Shown piece by piece: positions 16,326-25,173 of a stretch of 64,000 bases of DNA. The stretch lies in the NCBI GenBank assembly GCA_951812585.1, contig OX638318.1:2602380-2666379 (forward strand). Reading direction: 5' to 3'. Each line of letters opens with the position of its first letter. Within the stretch, counting starts at the first letter, position 1. The translations under genes were made by a program, and so were the position numbers. The DNA comes from Rhodothermales bacterium (GTDB lineage Bacteria > Bacteroidota > Rhodothermia > Rhodothermales > Bin80). The notes below the pieces were generated by a model that saw only the letters and a list, made by a program, of their open reading frames with translations, did not search any database and had not been told where the DNA came from.

Positions 16326-17815
16326 TCCGGCAAGCTTGGCGATGCAGCATTGTGCTTGCGCTGATTGTGAGCGTGCTAACGGCGCCGAGCATCGCCCAAA
16401 CGGTGCGCATTGCCAGCAAGAAGTTCACGTCGAACGTAATCATGGGCGAAATCGCCCACCTGTGGCTTGAACAGTATGACCTGACCGCAACGCACCAGGC
16501 GCAGCTCGGTACCACGCGATACCTGTGGGATGCGCTGCTGGAGGGCGACATTGATATATATCCAGACTACACGGGCACACTCCTCGAAGAAACCCTTGTC
16601 CAAATGAATCTGGAGTGGTCCGATCTAGACTCGGTGCTGACGACCTTCGGATTCGGTATGAGCGTGCCGCTGGGGTTCAACGATCCATACGTGCTCGGCA
16701 TGAAGGAGGCACGCGCCCGGGAGCTGGATATCCACACCATCTCGGACTTGGCGCGCTTTCCCGAGCTCCGCTTCGGTTTTTCCAACGAGTTCATGGAACG
16801 CGAGGATGGGTGGCCCATGCTACGGATCACGTACAACCTGCCGCAGACGCAGGTGCGCGGGATGGACCATGACCTTTCTTACCGCGGTATTGAGTCTGGT
16901 TCGATTGACGTTATGGACCTGTATGCCATGGATGCCGAGGTCATCATCTATGACATGCGTCCACTGGAAGATGATTCGGCGTACTTTCCCGCATACGAGG
17001 CCATTTATCTGTATCGGTTAGACCTGCACGAACGCTTTCCGACCGTTCCTGGATTTTTGGACAGCCTCGGCGGCACGTTGACCGGTGACATCATGCGCAC
17101 GCTCAATACGCGCGTAGTGCAGGACCGGGTGTCGGAATCACAGGCGGCATCGGAGTTTCTGGGCGGAGAGTTTGTGCTGGAAAGCCAGATTGTGCTTCGC
17201 GAGGAGACGATGTGGTCGCGCCTGTGGCAGCACACGACTGAGCACCTCATCCTCGTAGTGATTTCTCTGGTCGCAGCGATTCTGCTGTCTATTCCGCTGG
17301 GCATCATTGCAGCCAAACGGCCCCGCGCAGGCGCGCTGATACTCGGCATCGTCGGCGTGATTTATACGATTCCATCCCTTGCACTCCTAGTGTTCATGAT
17401 TCCGCTGCTGGGCATTGGAGGACCGCCGGCTGTGGTAGCGCTGTTTCTGTACAGCCTGCTACCTATCGTCCGCAACACTCATGCAGGCCTGGTCAGTATA
17501 TCGCCGCCCCTGTACGAGTCTGCCGAAGCGCTTGGCCTTCCCGCCATGCCGCGGCTCTTCAAGATCGAATTGCCGCTCGCATCCCAGTCCATCATGGCGG
17601 GTATTCAGACTTCGGCCGTGATCAACATAGGCACGGCCACGCTGGGTGCGCTCATTGGCGCTGGCGGGTACGGGCAGCCGATACTGACGGGGATACGGGT
17701 GGCGGACACAGGGCTGATCCTGCAAGGTGCGGTGCCCGCCGCGTTGCTGGCGCTCTTGGCGCAGGGCGTTTTCACGTTGGCCGAACGTGTGATCATACCG
17801 AACCGGCATCGCTGA
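16316..17815 (+). CDS. Fused OpuC/ProX-type substrate-binding protein and permease (499 aa)
   Basis: Residues 1-27 are a signal peptide, and about 28-290 are a solute-binding domain (VRIASKKFTSNVIMGEIAHL, GDIDIYPDYTGTLLEE, and a GFSNEFMEREDGW region). Residues about 300-499 are the membrane permease (LILVVISLVAAILLSIPLGI, VIYTIPSLALLVFMIPLLGI, and the ABC-facing EALGLPAMPRLFKIELPLA). The binding domain is N-terminal and the permease C-terminal. Known related fusions such as OpuA or EgtU mostly have the permease first. The compatible-solute function is inferred from family. Confidence 0.9.
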   Translation: MDMIRQAWRCSIVLALIVSVLTAPSIAQTVRIASKKFTSNVIMGEIAHLWLEQYDLTATHQAQLGTTRYLWDALLEGDIDIYPDYTGTLLEETLVQMNLEWSDLDSVLTTFGFGMSVPLGFNDPYVLGMKEARARELDIHTISDLARFPELRFGFSNEFMEREDGWPMLRITYNLPQTQVRGMDHDLSYRGIESGSIDVMDLYAMDAEVIIYDMRPLEDDSAYFPAYEAIYLYRLDLHERFPTVPGFLDSLGGTLTGDIMRTLNTRVVQDRVSESQAASEFLGGEFVLESQIVLREETMWSRLWQHTTEHLILVVISLVAAILLSIPLGIIAAKRPRAGALILGIVGVIYTIPSLALLVFMIPLLGIGGPPAVVALFLYSLLPIVRNTHAGLVSISPPLYESAEALGLPAMPRLFKIELPLASQSIMAGIQTSAVINIGTATLGALIGAGGYGQPILTGIRVADTGLILQGAVPAALLALLAQGVFTLAERVIIPNRHR

Positions 17816-17822
17816 CAGCAGC

Positions 17823-19316
17823 GTGAACAGCTACGAAGCGCTATGCAGCCGTTTGAGCGCCGTCGATGATCTGCAAAAGGCGGCGGCACTTTTGGAATGG
17901 GACCGGGAAACGCATATGCCGATCGGTGGCGTAGCGGCAAGAGCCCGGCAGCTGGCAACGCTTCGGACCCTGGCCCATGAGCGGTTTACCGACGACCGGA
18001 TCGGCGCACTGTTGGAAGCGGCGGCCGGTGCGGTGCCGGATGCATGCGGCGAGGATCTTTTGGATGTCGTCCGGCGCGACTATGTACGGGCGCGAAGGGT
18101 GCCTAAACGTCTGGTTCACGACCTGACGATGGCTGTAGGGCATGCAGAGGCCGCGTGGCGGCGCGCGCGGACCGCCAATGACTTTGCAGTCTTTGCCGGA
18201 CATCTGGAGCGGATTATTGCGCTCAACATTGAAAAGGCAGAGGCGCTCGGCTACGACGAATGCCGCTATGATGCACTATTGGAGGAGTATGAGCCCGGGA
18301 TGCGCACGGCTGCGGTGCGCGCGCTGTTCAGCTCATTACAGGCGGAGCTGATCCCCATGGTGCGGGAGATAGCGCAGTGCGAGCCGCCGGATGCCGCATT
18401 CTTGCACCAGCCGTACGATGTGGACGGGCAGTGGGCGTTCGGCATGGAAGTGCTCCAGGCCATTGGGTATGATTTTATGCGCGGCCGCCAGGACACCAGC
18501 GTGCATCCGTTCAGCACGGCGTTCAGCATTGACGATGTGCGCATCACCACGCGCCTGGATCCGCACAATGTGACCTCGGGGATCTTCAGCTCGCTGCATG
18601 AAGCAGGCCATGCCTTGTATGAGCAGGGGTTGGATCCGGCGCTCGAAAACACGCCGCTGGCGGATGGTACATCGCTCGGCATGCACGAATCACAGTCACG
18701 GCTGTGGGAGAACCAGATTGGGCGGAGCAGGCCATTCTGGGAGCACTTCTATGCGCGCCTTCAGGCGCACTTCCCTAGCCAGCTTTCCAGCGTATCGCTG
18801 GATGCGTTCTATCGGGCTGTCAATCGCGTGGAACCGTCCTGCATCCGGGTGGAGGCCGACGAGGTCACCTACAATCTGCACATCTTGCTCCGGTTCGAGC
18901 TGGAAGAGCAGCTGATCGCGGAGCAGATCGGCGCAAGAGATTTGCCGACAGCTTGGAATGAGCAGATGCAGGCGTTTCTCGGCGTGTGTCCTTCGAACGA
19001 TGTGGAAGGTGTGTTGCAGGACATCCACTGGGCAATGGGAGCCATCGGGTACTTTCCGACGTATACACTGGGCAACCTCATGTCTGCACAGATCTTTACC
19101 TGTGCCCAGGCGGCGCTGCCTGATCTAAACCGGTCGGCGGCGCGCGGGGATTTCACAGATCTTTTGGCATGGCTTCGCACGCACTTCCATCAGTACGGGC
19201 GTCGGCGCTCGGCCGCGGCGCTCATGGCGCAATTCACTGGAGAAGTCCTCAGCGCGGCACCGTGGCTGGCGTATGTGCGAAACAAGTACGGAGTGCTGTA
19301 TCCCATTCAACATTGA
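17823..19316 (+). CDS. Metallocarboxypeptidase, M32 (Taq) family (497 aa)
   Basis: Cytoplasmic zinc peptidase that removes C-terminal amino acids. The zinc motif HEAGHALYEQGL supplies two histidines and the catalytic glutamate, and GMHESQSRLWENQIGRS holds the third ligand region. The length matches family members (about 500 aa). The GTG start at 17823 gives MNSYEALCSRLSAVDDLQ, the typical N-terminus. The gene begins 7 nt after the ABC permease fusion and may be cotranscribed with it, though no functional link is evident. Confidence 0.95.
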   Translation: MNSYEALCSRLSAVDDLQKAAALLEWDRETHMPIGGVAARARQLATLRTLAHERFTDDRIGALLEAAAGAVPDACGEDLLDVVRRDYVRARRVPKRLVHDLTMAVGHAEAAWRRARTANDFAVFAGHLERIIALNIEKAEALGYDECRYDALLEEYEPGMRTAAVRALFSSLQAELIPMVREIAQCEPPDAAFLHQPYDVDGQWAFGMEVLQAIGYDFMRGRQDTSVHPFSTAFSIDDVRITTRLDPHNVTSGIFSSLHEAGHALYEQGLDPALENTPLADGTSLGMHESQSRLWENQIGRSRPFWEHFYARLQAHFPSQLSSVSLDAFYRAVNRVEPSCIRVEADEVTYNLHILLRFELEEQLIAEQIGARDLPTAWNEQMQAFLGVCPSNDVEGVLQDIHWAMGAIGYFPTYTLGNLMSAQIFTCAQAALPDLNRSAARGDFTDLLAWLRTHFHQYGRRRSAAALMAQFTGEVLSAAPWLAYVRNKYGVLYPIQH

Positions 19317-19328
19317 GAACGCATCAAC

Positions 19329-19334
19329 AAGGAG
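19329..19334 (+). promoter_or_regulatory. hpf: Strong Shine-Dalgarno of the hibernation factor
   Basis: AAGGAG, 6 nt before ATG 19341, one of the few near-ideal ribosome-binding sites in this window. It fixes the start and suggests strong translation. Confidence 0.75.
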
Positions 19335-19340
19335 ATCTCC

Positions 19341-19691
19341 ATGGCGAAACGAGCACATACACCTTCGGACATCAGGATCGAATATGCAGTCGAAGACGCT
19401 ACCCTAACCGAGGCAATGAAGGCCAAGGTGGCGCGGCGCATGCGGCGGCTTGCAGGCGGACACAGAGACATCGCGGGTGCGGCCGTGGCCATCGAGAACG
19501 TCAGAGGCACCAAGCGCAACGCAAGTTACCGGTGCAGGCTGGTGATCTACATCAAGCCCGCCCCTATCGTCGCGGTTCACAAAGCCGATAAAGAAACCAC
19601 CGCGCTCACCGAAGCGCTGGATGCTGCGGAGCGTCAGGTTCGCGGCCAGCGCGAGCGTATACGGGATCGCCACCGTGGGAAGTATCCCTGA
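19341..19691 (+). CDS. hpf: Short-form ribosome hibernation factor HPF/RaiA (116 aa)
   Basis: Binds the 30S decoding region and silences ribosomes during starvation. The fold is recognisable by IRIEYAVEDATLTEAMKAKV, the helix-strand pattern and VAVHKADKETTALTEALDAA, matching the YfiA/HPF 'D.Y.AID...K...Q' region. It is the short form without the C-terminal dimerisation domain. A strong Shine-Dalgarno AAGGAG (19329-19334) lies 6 nt before the ATG, unusually good for this window, which suggests high translation when transcribed. Confidence 0.85.
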   Translation: MAKRAHTPSDIRIEYAVEDATLTEAMKAKVARRMRRLAGGHRDIAGAAVAIENVRGTKRNASYRCRLVIYIKPAPIVAVHKADKETTALTEALDAAERQVRGQRERIRDRHRGKYP

Positions 19692-19800
19692 AGCCTGCGC
19701 CGCCACCCATGCCTGCGGTCTTGATGTGCGCCTCTACCAGCCCCAGACCTGCTTGCGTGCGGGGATGGCCTGAGTGGCGGCACGGATGGTCAAGAGCCGC

Positions 19801-20772
19801 TTATGATCCCGGGGATTGCGGAGCCGGGACGGTCGTATCGATCAGTACAGTAGCGGCTGGAAAGCCGAAGAGGTACTGGGATCGATCGACAGGCAGGTCC
19901 ATAAGGTAGGTGGAGTCTGCTTCGGCCTCGCCTGGAATCTGTCCGCGCAAAAGCTCCAGCGTAGAGCGATTGTCGGGATCCGGGTCGGGGTCGGGTTCCA
20001 ACGTGACGATGACCGTAGCCCCTTGAAGCCGGAGCGGAAATGTCAGGCCGGGGGGCGCATTGAACAGGAAGTCCTCACCTGGAAAACCGGGCGACGGACC
20101 CGTCCCGCTGTATGGCGCGGCATCGTCATCCCGGCTGTGATGCGTTATGGTGCCGGTCGAAAGTGCGAATCCTTCACCCACGATCCAACCTTCGTAGCGC
20201 CACCCTGAAAGGGGAATCGGAATCTGCAGCCCGCGGCCCACGCCACCCCCCGTAAGATTGATGAACCAAATGCCGGACGTTTCATCGGAGTCCGGCCCAT
20301 TGGTGGGCGTCGCTAGAACATAGGTGCCTCTCGACAGGATGAGCGCATCTTCCAAGCCTTCGTAATTCGTCACTAAAAGTCGGGCTTGGTAGTCTCGGAC
20401 AAGCCCGCCCATCAAGCGTGTATCCGAAGGCTGATCGTCCACATCGCCGGGCGGCTCGATGGTAACGAACGCGTACAGGGAGGAGTCCAGATCATAGTCC
20501 GTTTCAAATAGGCCTGCCGCAAGGATCAGGCCGTTTATGTCCGTAGGCCTTCCATAGTCGTCCACATTGAATTTGCCGAACGATCGATCTTCGCCTTCTA
20601 CGTTGATCCAGCCTTCGTAGTGATAGCCGTCGGGCTGGGGCGGCGTGGCTTCGAGCGTCAGCCGAAGCGACCGGGCCCCAATGTTCTCAAGATCGTCCCC
20701 GCTGTCGCAGCCCGTCAGTAGCACGGCGGCAGCCACGAGGAGCGTTGTGCAAGCTTTCACAGGTGCGTTCAT
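19801..20772 (-). CDS. Lipoprotein with duplicated RskA-like domain (323 aa)
   Basis: The signal peptide ends in LLTGC, a good lipobox, with cysteine 22 as the lipid anchor. Two similar halves follow. The first begins YHYEGWINVEGEDRSFGKFN near residue 50; the second begins WRYEGWIVGEGFALSTGTIT near residue 192. The 'YEGWI..G...S.G' pattern resembles the extracytoplasmic domain of RskA-type anti-sigma factors, but no membrane helix or sigma-binding part is present. The function is unknown. It is transcribed divergently from the class II DAHP synthase. Confidence 0.75.
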   Translation of the reverse strand: MNAPVKACTTLLVAAAVLLTGCDSGDDLENIGARSLRLTLEATPPQPDGYHYEGWINVEGEDRSFGKFNVDDYGRPTDINGLILAAGLFETDYDLDSSLYAFVTIEPPGDVDDQPSDTRLMGGLVRDYQARLLVTNYEGLEDALILSRGTYVLATPTNGPDSDETSGIWFINLTGGGVGRGLQIPIPLSGWRYEGWIVGEGFALSTGTITHHSRDDDAAPYSGTGPSPGFPGEDFLFNAPPGLTFPLRLQGATVIVTLEPDPDPDPDNRSTLELLRGQIPGEAEADSTYLMDLPVDRSQYLFGFPAATVLIDTTVPAPQSPGS

Positions 20773-21020
20773 CCAAGTTGCGGCTCTGTGTACGAAACCC
20801 TAACGTATGCATAGCAGCACAGCCCAAGCGCTCAGCCCATTCTACACACTAGTGCGTGACTAGCACCCAACAGCAGATTTAAGCCCGAGCCAGTGCGAAA
20901 CACGGTGTCTTCGGGATGCCAGACAGAAACGTCATCGGCATTCCATTCGTTCCAGTAGGCTTGGGCAAAGGTTGCGGTGCGGGGCACCACACGCAGGTTT
21001 GGATAGCACGGGCGCGTAGT

Positions 21021-22367
21021 ATGGAATTCACGCAGGCAGGTTGGCACCCAGGCTCTTGGCGCAGCAAATCGCTCATGCAGCCAGTGGCGTATGCTGATCC
21101 AGCACTGTTGCGAGCGGTGCTGGCCAGGCTGGCTGCTATGCCGCCCTTGGTGACGCCAACAGAGGTGGAGACGCTCCGCATGCAGCTTGCTGAGGTGGCG
21201 GCGGGCAAGCGCTTCCTGCTCCAGGGTGGCGATTGCGCGGAGCGTTTTGAAGATTGCCGCGAATCCATCATCAAGAACCGGCTGAAGGTGTTCCTGCAGA
21301 TGAGCGTAGTGCTGGTGTACGGGCTGCAGATGCCGGTGGTGCGCGTCGGCCGTTTTGCAGGCCAGTACGCCAAGCCGCGGAGTGCGCCGACCGAGACGCG
21401 AGGCGGCGTGACGCTTTCCGCCTACCTCGGCGACAGCATCAACGGGCACGCCTTCACTGCGCAGTCTCGGGAGCCTGATCCGAACCGCCTAGTTACCGCA
21501 TACACATCTTCGGCGATCATACTCAACCTGGTCCGCGCCTTGGGCGAAGGCGGCTTTGCCAACCTCTACAATGTGGAAAACTGGAACCTGGATTTTGCTG
21601 AACAGTCGCCCCTCTTTGGCGAATACAAGGCGATCATTGCCAGGATGCGTGACGCGCTTCGCTTTGCCGAAACCGTCTCCCAGCAGCCGGTCGCGGGCTT
21701 GGGCCGCGTCGACTTCTTTACGAGTCATGAAGCACTGCACCTGCCGTATGAGGAGGCGATGACGCGGTCATCGACGCATCACATGTACAACCTCTCTACG
21801 CACTTGCCGTGGATCGGCAAGCGGACGCTGCAATTGGAAAGCGCCCATGTAGAATACATGCGGGGGATACGCAATCCCATTGGCATGAAGGTGGGGCCGG
21901 AGCTGTCACCTTCGGCGCTGGCGAGCCTGGTTCGTCACCTGAACCCGGACGATACGCCAGGCAGGCTTACGCTGATTACACGCCTTGGCGTCGACGGTAT
22001 TGCGGAGCGCTTGCCGTCCCTGATTGCGGCGGTGCGTGCGACGGGGCACCAGGTAGTGTGGTGCTGCGATCCTATGCACGGCAACACAGAAACCGCGGAG
22101 TGCGGCTACAAGACTCGGCGGTTTGACAACATTCTGGGCGAGCTGGCGCAGGCTCTGGACATCCATGCCAGCGAGGGCAGTGTGCTCGGTGGCATGCATC
22201 TGGAGCTGACGGGTGAAAACGTGGCCGAGTGTATCGGCGGTGCCAGCGGCATCAGCGACAAGGACCTCCCGCATGCTTATCGCTCCAGTGTAGATCCGCG
22301 GCTTAATGCCGACCAGTCGCTCGAGATGGCCATCCAGGTCGTGGGCAAGTACGCGACCGGGAGGTAG
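21021..22367 (+). CDS. aroG: 3-deoxy-7-phosphoheptulonate synthase, class II (448 aa)
   Basis: Plant/Mycobacterium-type DAHP synthase, the same reaction as aroF at 3749-4780 but an unrelated sequence family. Hallmarks are the FLLQGGDCAERFEDC metal-cysteine motif, VVRVGRFAGQYAKPRSAPTE, NPIGMKVGP, CCDPMHGNTE and GGMHLELTGENVAECIGG. ATG 21021 is chosen because the family begins close to the W-P-x-S-W..K segment (HPGSWRSKSLMQPVAY). It is followed directly by an MDR dehydrogenase. The class II enzyme may be tuned to secondary metabolism or different feedback; that is inference. Confidence 0.95.
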   Translation: MEFTQAGWHPGSWRSKSLMQPVAYADPALLRAVLARLAAMPPLVTPTEVETLRMQLAEVAAGKRFLLQGGDCAERFEDCRESIIKNRLKVFLQMSVVLVYGLQMPVVRVGRFAGQYAKPRSAPTETRGGVTLSAYLGDSINGHAFTAQSREPDPNRLVTAYTSSAIILNLVRALGEGGFANLYNVENWNLDFAEQSPLFGEYKAIIARMRDALRFAETVSQQPVAGLGRVDFFTSHEALHLPYEEAMTRSSTHHMYNLSTHLPWIGKRTLQLESAHVEYMRGIRNPIGMKVGPELSPSALASLVRHLNPDDTPGRLTLITRLGVDGIAERLPSLIAAVRATGHQVVWCCDPMHGNTETAECGYKTRRFDNILGELAQALDIHASEGSVLGGMHLELTGENVAECIGGASGISDKDLPHAYRSSVDPRLNADQSLEMAIQVVGKYATGR

Positions 22368-22368
22368 G

Positions 22369-23361
22369 ATGCACGCGCTGCAGCTTGTCAGGCCCGGCCG
22401 CCTTGCGTGGCAAAGCGCCAGCGTGCCCGTCCAAGCGCCGGGTGAAGTACTGGTCCGTGTACGCTATGCCGGCGTCTGCGGCACAGACCTGCACGCCTTT
22501 GCGGGGCGCCAGCCCTTTCTGTCGTATCCGCGGCGGTTGGGACATGAGCTGAGCGTTCAAACGGTCGACCTTGTTCCTGACAACGCTTGCGCCGTTAACC
22601 CGTACTTGCACTGCAGCCGGTGCCAGCCGTGCCGCGCGGGGAGCACCAACTGCTGCGAAGGCCTGGAAGTGCTCGGCGTCCACCGCGACGGGGGCTGGGC
22701 ACCGCTGCTGTCGGTACCGCGGACTCACCTGTACCCAAGCAAGACTCTCCCGGCGAAGGTCCTGGCGCTCGTTGAGCCCTTGGTGGTAAGTTATCACGCC
22801 GTGCGTCGCGCCCGCATCCAGGCAGGGGAACCAGTCGTGGTCGTGGGCATGGGGCCGATCGGCCTTGGGGTTGCCCTGTTTGCCCGTCTCATGGGAGCTG
22901 ATCTGCATGTGTGCGAAGCGCGATTGGATCGGCGTCAAGCAAGCCGCGCCATTCTGGACCGGGATGAGGTGTTGTCACCCGGTCCCACGCTGGAGCGCGC
23001 CCTGCGGCGCGTGTGTGGCGGCGACCTGCCGCAAGTAGTGTTTGATGCCACCGGCAGCAAGGCAGCTATGCATGTGAGCTTTTCGCTGGCTGCGCATGGC
23101 GGCCGATGCGTCTTTGTGGGTCACTACCCAGGGGAGTACTCCTTTTATGAGCCGGATTTTCATCGGCGGGAGCTGACGCTTCTGGCCAGTCGCAACGGAC
23201 AGCATCAGGATTTTCTGTCCGTCATCACGGCACTAGAAGACGGGACTGTGGACGTATCGGGTTTGGTTACACATCAGTACAAACCGGATCAGATGCCGGC
23301 GGTGCTTCCGGATCTTGCGGACACGCCGGGTCTTATCAAAGCCCTCATAGCGTTCTCATGA
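22369..23361 (+). CDS. Zinc-dependent MDR alcohol/polyol dehydrogenase (330 aa)
   Basis: Medium-chain dehydrogenase. The catalytic-zinc motif VCGTDLHAFAGRQPFL and GHELS are present. A structural-zinc lobe is present as NPYLHCSRCQPCRAGSTNCC, and the Rossmann segment is VVVVGMGPIGLGVALFARLM. It resembles threonine and sugar-alcohol dehydrogenases. Start ATG 22369 lies just after an SD-like GGGAGG that overlaps the end of aroG. Its nearness to iolC/iolD invites the idea of polyol oxidation, but the substrate cannot be read from the sequence. Confidence 0.9.
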   Translation: MHALQLVRPGRLAWQSASVPVQAPGEVLVRVRYAGVCGTDLHAFAGRQPFLSYPRRLGHELSVQTVDLVPDNACAVNPYLHCSRCQPCRAGSTNCCEGLEVLGVHRDGGWAPLLSVPRTHLYPSKTLPAKVLALVEPLVVSYHAVRRARIQAGEPVVVVGMGPIGLGVALFARLMGADLHVCEARLDRRQASRAILDRDEVLSPGPTLERALRRVCGGDLPQVVFDATGSKAAMHVSFSLAAHGGRCVFVGHYPGEYSFYEPDFHRRELTLLASRNGQHQDFLSVITALEDGTVDVSGLVTHQYKPDQMPAVLPDLADTPGLIKALIAFS

Positions 23362-23413
23362 ACAGACTTGCGGCCCCTCGCGTATGAATCGCTTCACTTA
23401 GGAGCTAGCGGTA

Positions 23414-24103
23414 ATGGGTGTAACCTCCGCATTGCAGCCTGTCGTCCATGTGGATGTCAACACGCGGGCGATCTTTCTTATGCGCACGTACGGCCACCTC
23501 GTCGGTGCTGTGCTGCTTCTGGTGCTGCTGGAGTTGTATTACTTTACCTCGGGGATGGCGGAGGTGGTGGCACAGGTGTTGCTTGGCGTCAACTGGTTGT
23601 GGGTCCTGGGCGGCTTTATGGTCGTGGGATGGCTGGCAAGCAGGGTAGCGCACACTTCCATCACGCGGCCAGTCCAGTACTTGGCGCTGATCGGGTTCGT
23701 GACGGCGCAGTCGGTGATACTGGTGCCCCTTTTGTACTTGGCGGCGGCCGTGGCGCCGGGTGCTATCCAGAGCGCGGCCTCTGTGACGATCACAGGGTTT
23801 CTGCTGCTTACGCTGATTGCGTATCAGTCCAGGCGGGATTTCTCGTTTATGGGGTCCCTGCTGAAGTTCGGCTTTGGGATGGCGCTGCTTGCGATCATTG
23901 GAGCGATCATCTTCGGGTTTGATCTGGGCATCTTTTTCTCGTTTGGCATGGTTCTGCTTGCCGGCGGGGCAATCCTGTACGATACTTCCAAGGTATTTCA
24001 CCACTACACCGAGGACCGCTACGTAGGCGCCGCCCTGGAGTTATTTGCATCCATGGCGCTCTTCTTCTGGTATACGCTGTCCATCTTCATTCGCAGCCGA
24101 TAG
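23414..24103 (+). CDS. BI-1/YbhL-type multi-pass membrane protein (229 aa)
   Basis: About seven membrane spans can be drawn (for example GAVLLLVLLELYYF, WLWVLGGFMVVGWL, TITGFLLLTLIAY, ALLAIIGAIIFGF, FFSFGMVLLAGGAILY). The closing TSKVFHHYTEDRYVGAALEL and FASMALFFWYTLSIF match the Bax-inhibitor-1 family, whose bacterial members are calcium- or proton-leak channels. It lies between the MDR dehydrogenase and iolC on the same strand, 6 nt before iolC, so it is probably cotranscribed. A role in inositol use is not known for this family. Confidence 0.88.
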   Translation: MGVTSALQPVVHVDVNTRAIFLMRTYGHLVGAVLLLVLLELYYFTSGMAEVVAQVLLGVNWLWVLGGFMVVGWLASRVAHTSITRPVQYLALIGFVTAQSVILVPLLYLAAAVAPGAIQSAASVTITGFLLLTLIAYQSRRDFSFMGSLLKFGFGMALLAIIGAIIFGFDLGIFFSFGMVLLAGGAILYDTSKVFHHYTEDRYVGAALELFASMALFFWYTLSIFIRSR

Positions 24104-24109
24104 TGCCGA

Positions 24110-25120
24110 GTGGCTAAGTCGTATGATCTGGTGACCATGGGACGGTCGTCCATCGACCTCTACGCCAACGAGGTCGGGGCCGCGTTTCCAGACATCAAGA
24201 GCTTTGCAGCGTACGTTGGCGGGTCGCCCACGAACATCTGCGTGGGCGCGCAGCGCTTGGGCCTGCGCACGACGCTGTTGACGGCGGTAGGAGCGGATCC
24301 AGTAGGAGACTTCATCGTCCAGTTTCTGCGCAGGGAGCGCGTGGACACGCAGTACATACCGCGCAAGGCGAATCGCCGGACCAGCGCTGTCATCTTGGGC
24401 ATAGAGCCGCCGGACCGTTTTCCGCTGGTCTTCTACCGCGACAACTGCGCGGACAATGCACTGGATATTGACGATGTCACCGGTGCGCCGGTGCAGGACT
24501 GCCGGATCTTTGAATTTGCGGGAACCAACTTGAGTCAGGAGCCTTGTCGCAGCGCGACGCTGTTTGCGGCGCAGCGCGCACGGGAGGCCGGTGTCCGTGT
24601 GGTCTTTGACATCGACTTTCGCCCGGACCAGTGGCACGATCCCCGTGCCTTTGGCCATAATGTGCGCGCCGCGTTGCCGCTGGTAGATGTGGTGATCGGC
24701 ACACAGGACGAAATCAACGCTGCCAACCTGGATGAAGCGCGCCAGATCTCGCTGACCCACCAGCAGGTGTCGGATGCGCGCGTACGCGGCAATGTGCTTC
24801 ATGCAGTTGAATGGATGCTGCGCCTCGGCCCCGAGGCCATCGTCGAGAAGCGGGGCCGCGAAGGGGCCCGGGTCCATCTGGCTGGCGCTGCGCCGATAGA
24901 GGCCCCCGGCTATGCTGTGGAAGTGCAAAACATTCTGGGCGCGGGCGATGCTTTTGCGGCGGGCTTCATTTACGGACAGATTCAGGGCTGGTCCTGGCGA
25001 AAGTCCATGCGCATGGGCAATGCGTGCGGCGCCATCGTGGTGACCCGGCACGGCTGCGCGAATTTCATGCCCACGCTGCCGGAGGTACTGGCGTTCGTCT
25101 CCGGGCGCGGGGGTTTGTAG
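24110..25120 (+). CDS. iolC: 5-dehydro-2-deoxygluconokinase (336 aa)
   Basis: PfkB-family kinase that phosphorylates 5-dehydro-2-deoxygluconate in myo-inositol breakdown. The IolC start is clear: YDLVTMGRSSIDLYANEVGA, YVGGSPTNICVGAQRLGL. The catalytic GAGDAFAAGF is near the C-terminus, and FDIDFRPDQW with VVIGTQDEI supports the IolC subgroup over other PfkB kinases. GTG start at 24110. iolD follows 53 nt later. Confidence 0.93.
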   Translation: MAKSYDLVTMGRSSIDLYANEVGAAFPDIKSFAAYVGGSPTNICVGAQRLGLRTTLLTAVGADPVGDFIVQFLRRERVDTQYIPRKANRRTSAVILGIEPPDRFPLVFYRDNCADNALDIDDVTGAPVQDCRIFEFAGTNLSQEPCRSATLFAAQRAREAGVRVVFDIDFRPDQWHDPRAFGHNVRAALPLVDVVIGTQDEINAANLDEARQISLTHQQVSDARVRGNVLHAVEWMLRLGPEAIVEKRGREGARVHLAGAAPIEAPGYAVEVQNILGAGDAFAAGFIYGQIQGWSWRKSMRMGNACGAIVVTRHGCANFMPTLPEVLAFVSGRGGL

Positions 25121-25173
25121 CTAATGCGGGGATTTGCAGCCTATATTGTAGCGTAGCACCAAGCGCAGCGGCC

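Noticed and set aside
22306-22368. N-terminal extension of the MDR dehydrogenase overlapping the class II DAHP synthase
   Set aside because: The extra 21 residues are basic and unlike the family; ATG 22369 follows a good ribosome site.
24811-25173. Upstream in-frame extension of iolD
   Set aside because: It overlaps the C-terminus of iolC in another frame and has no similarity to the IolD N-terminus; ATG 25174 gives the expected start.
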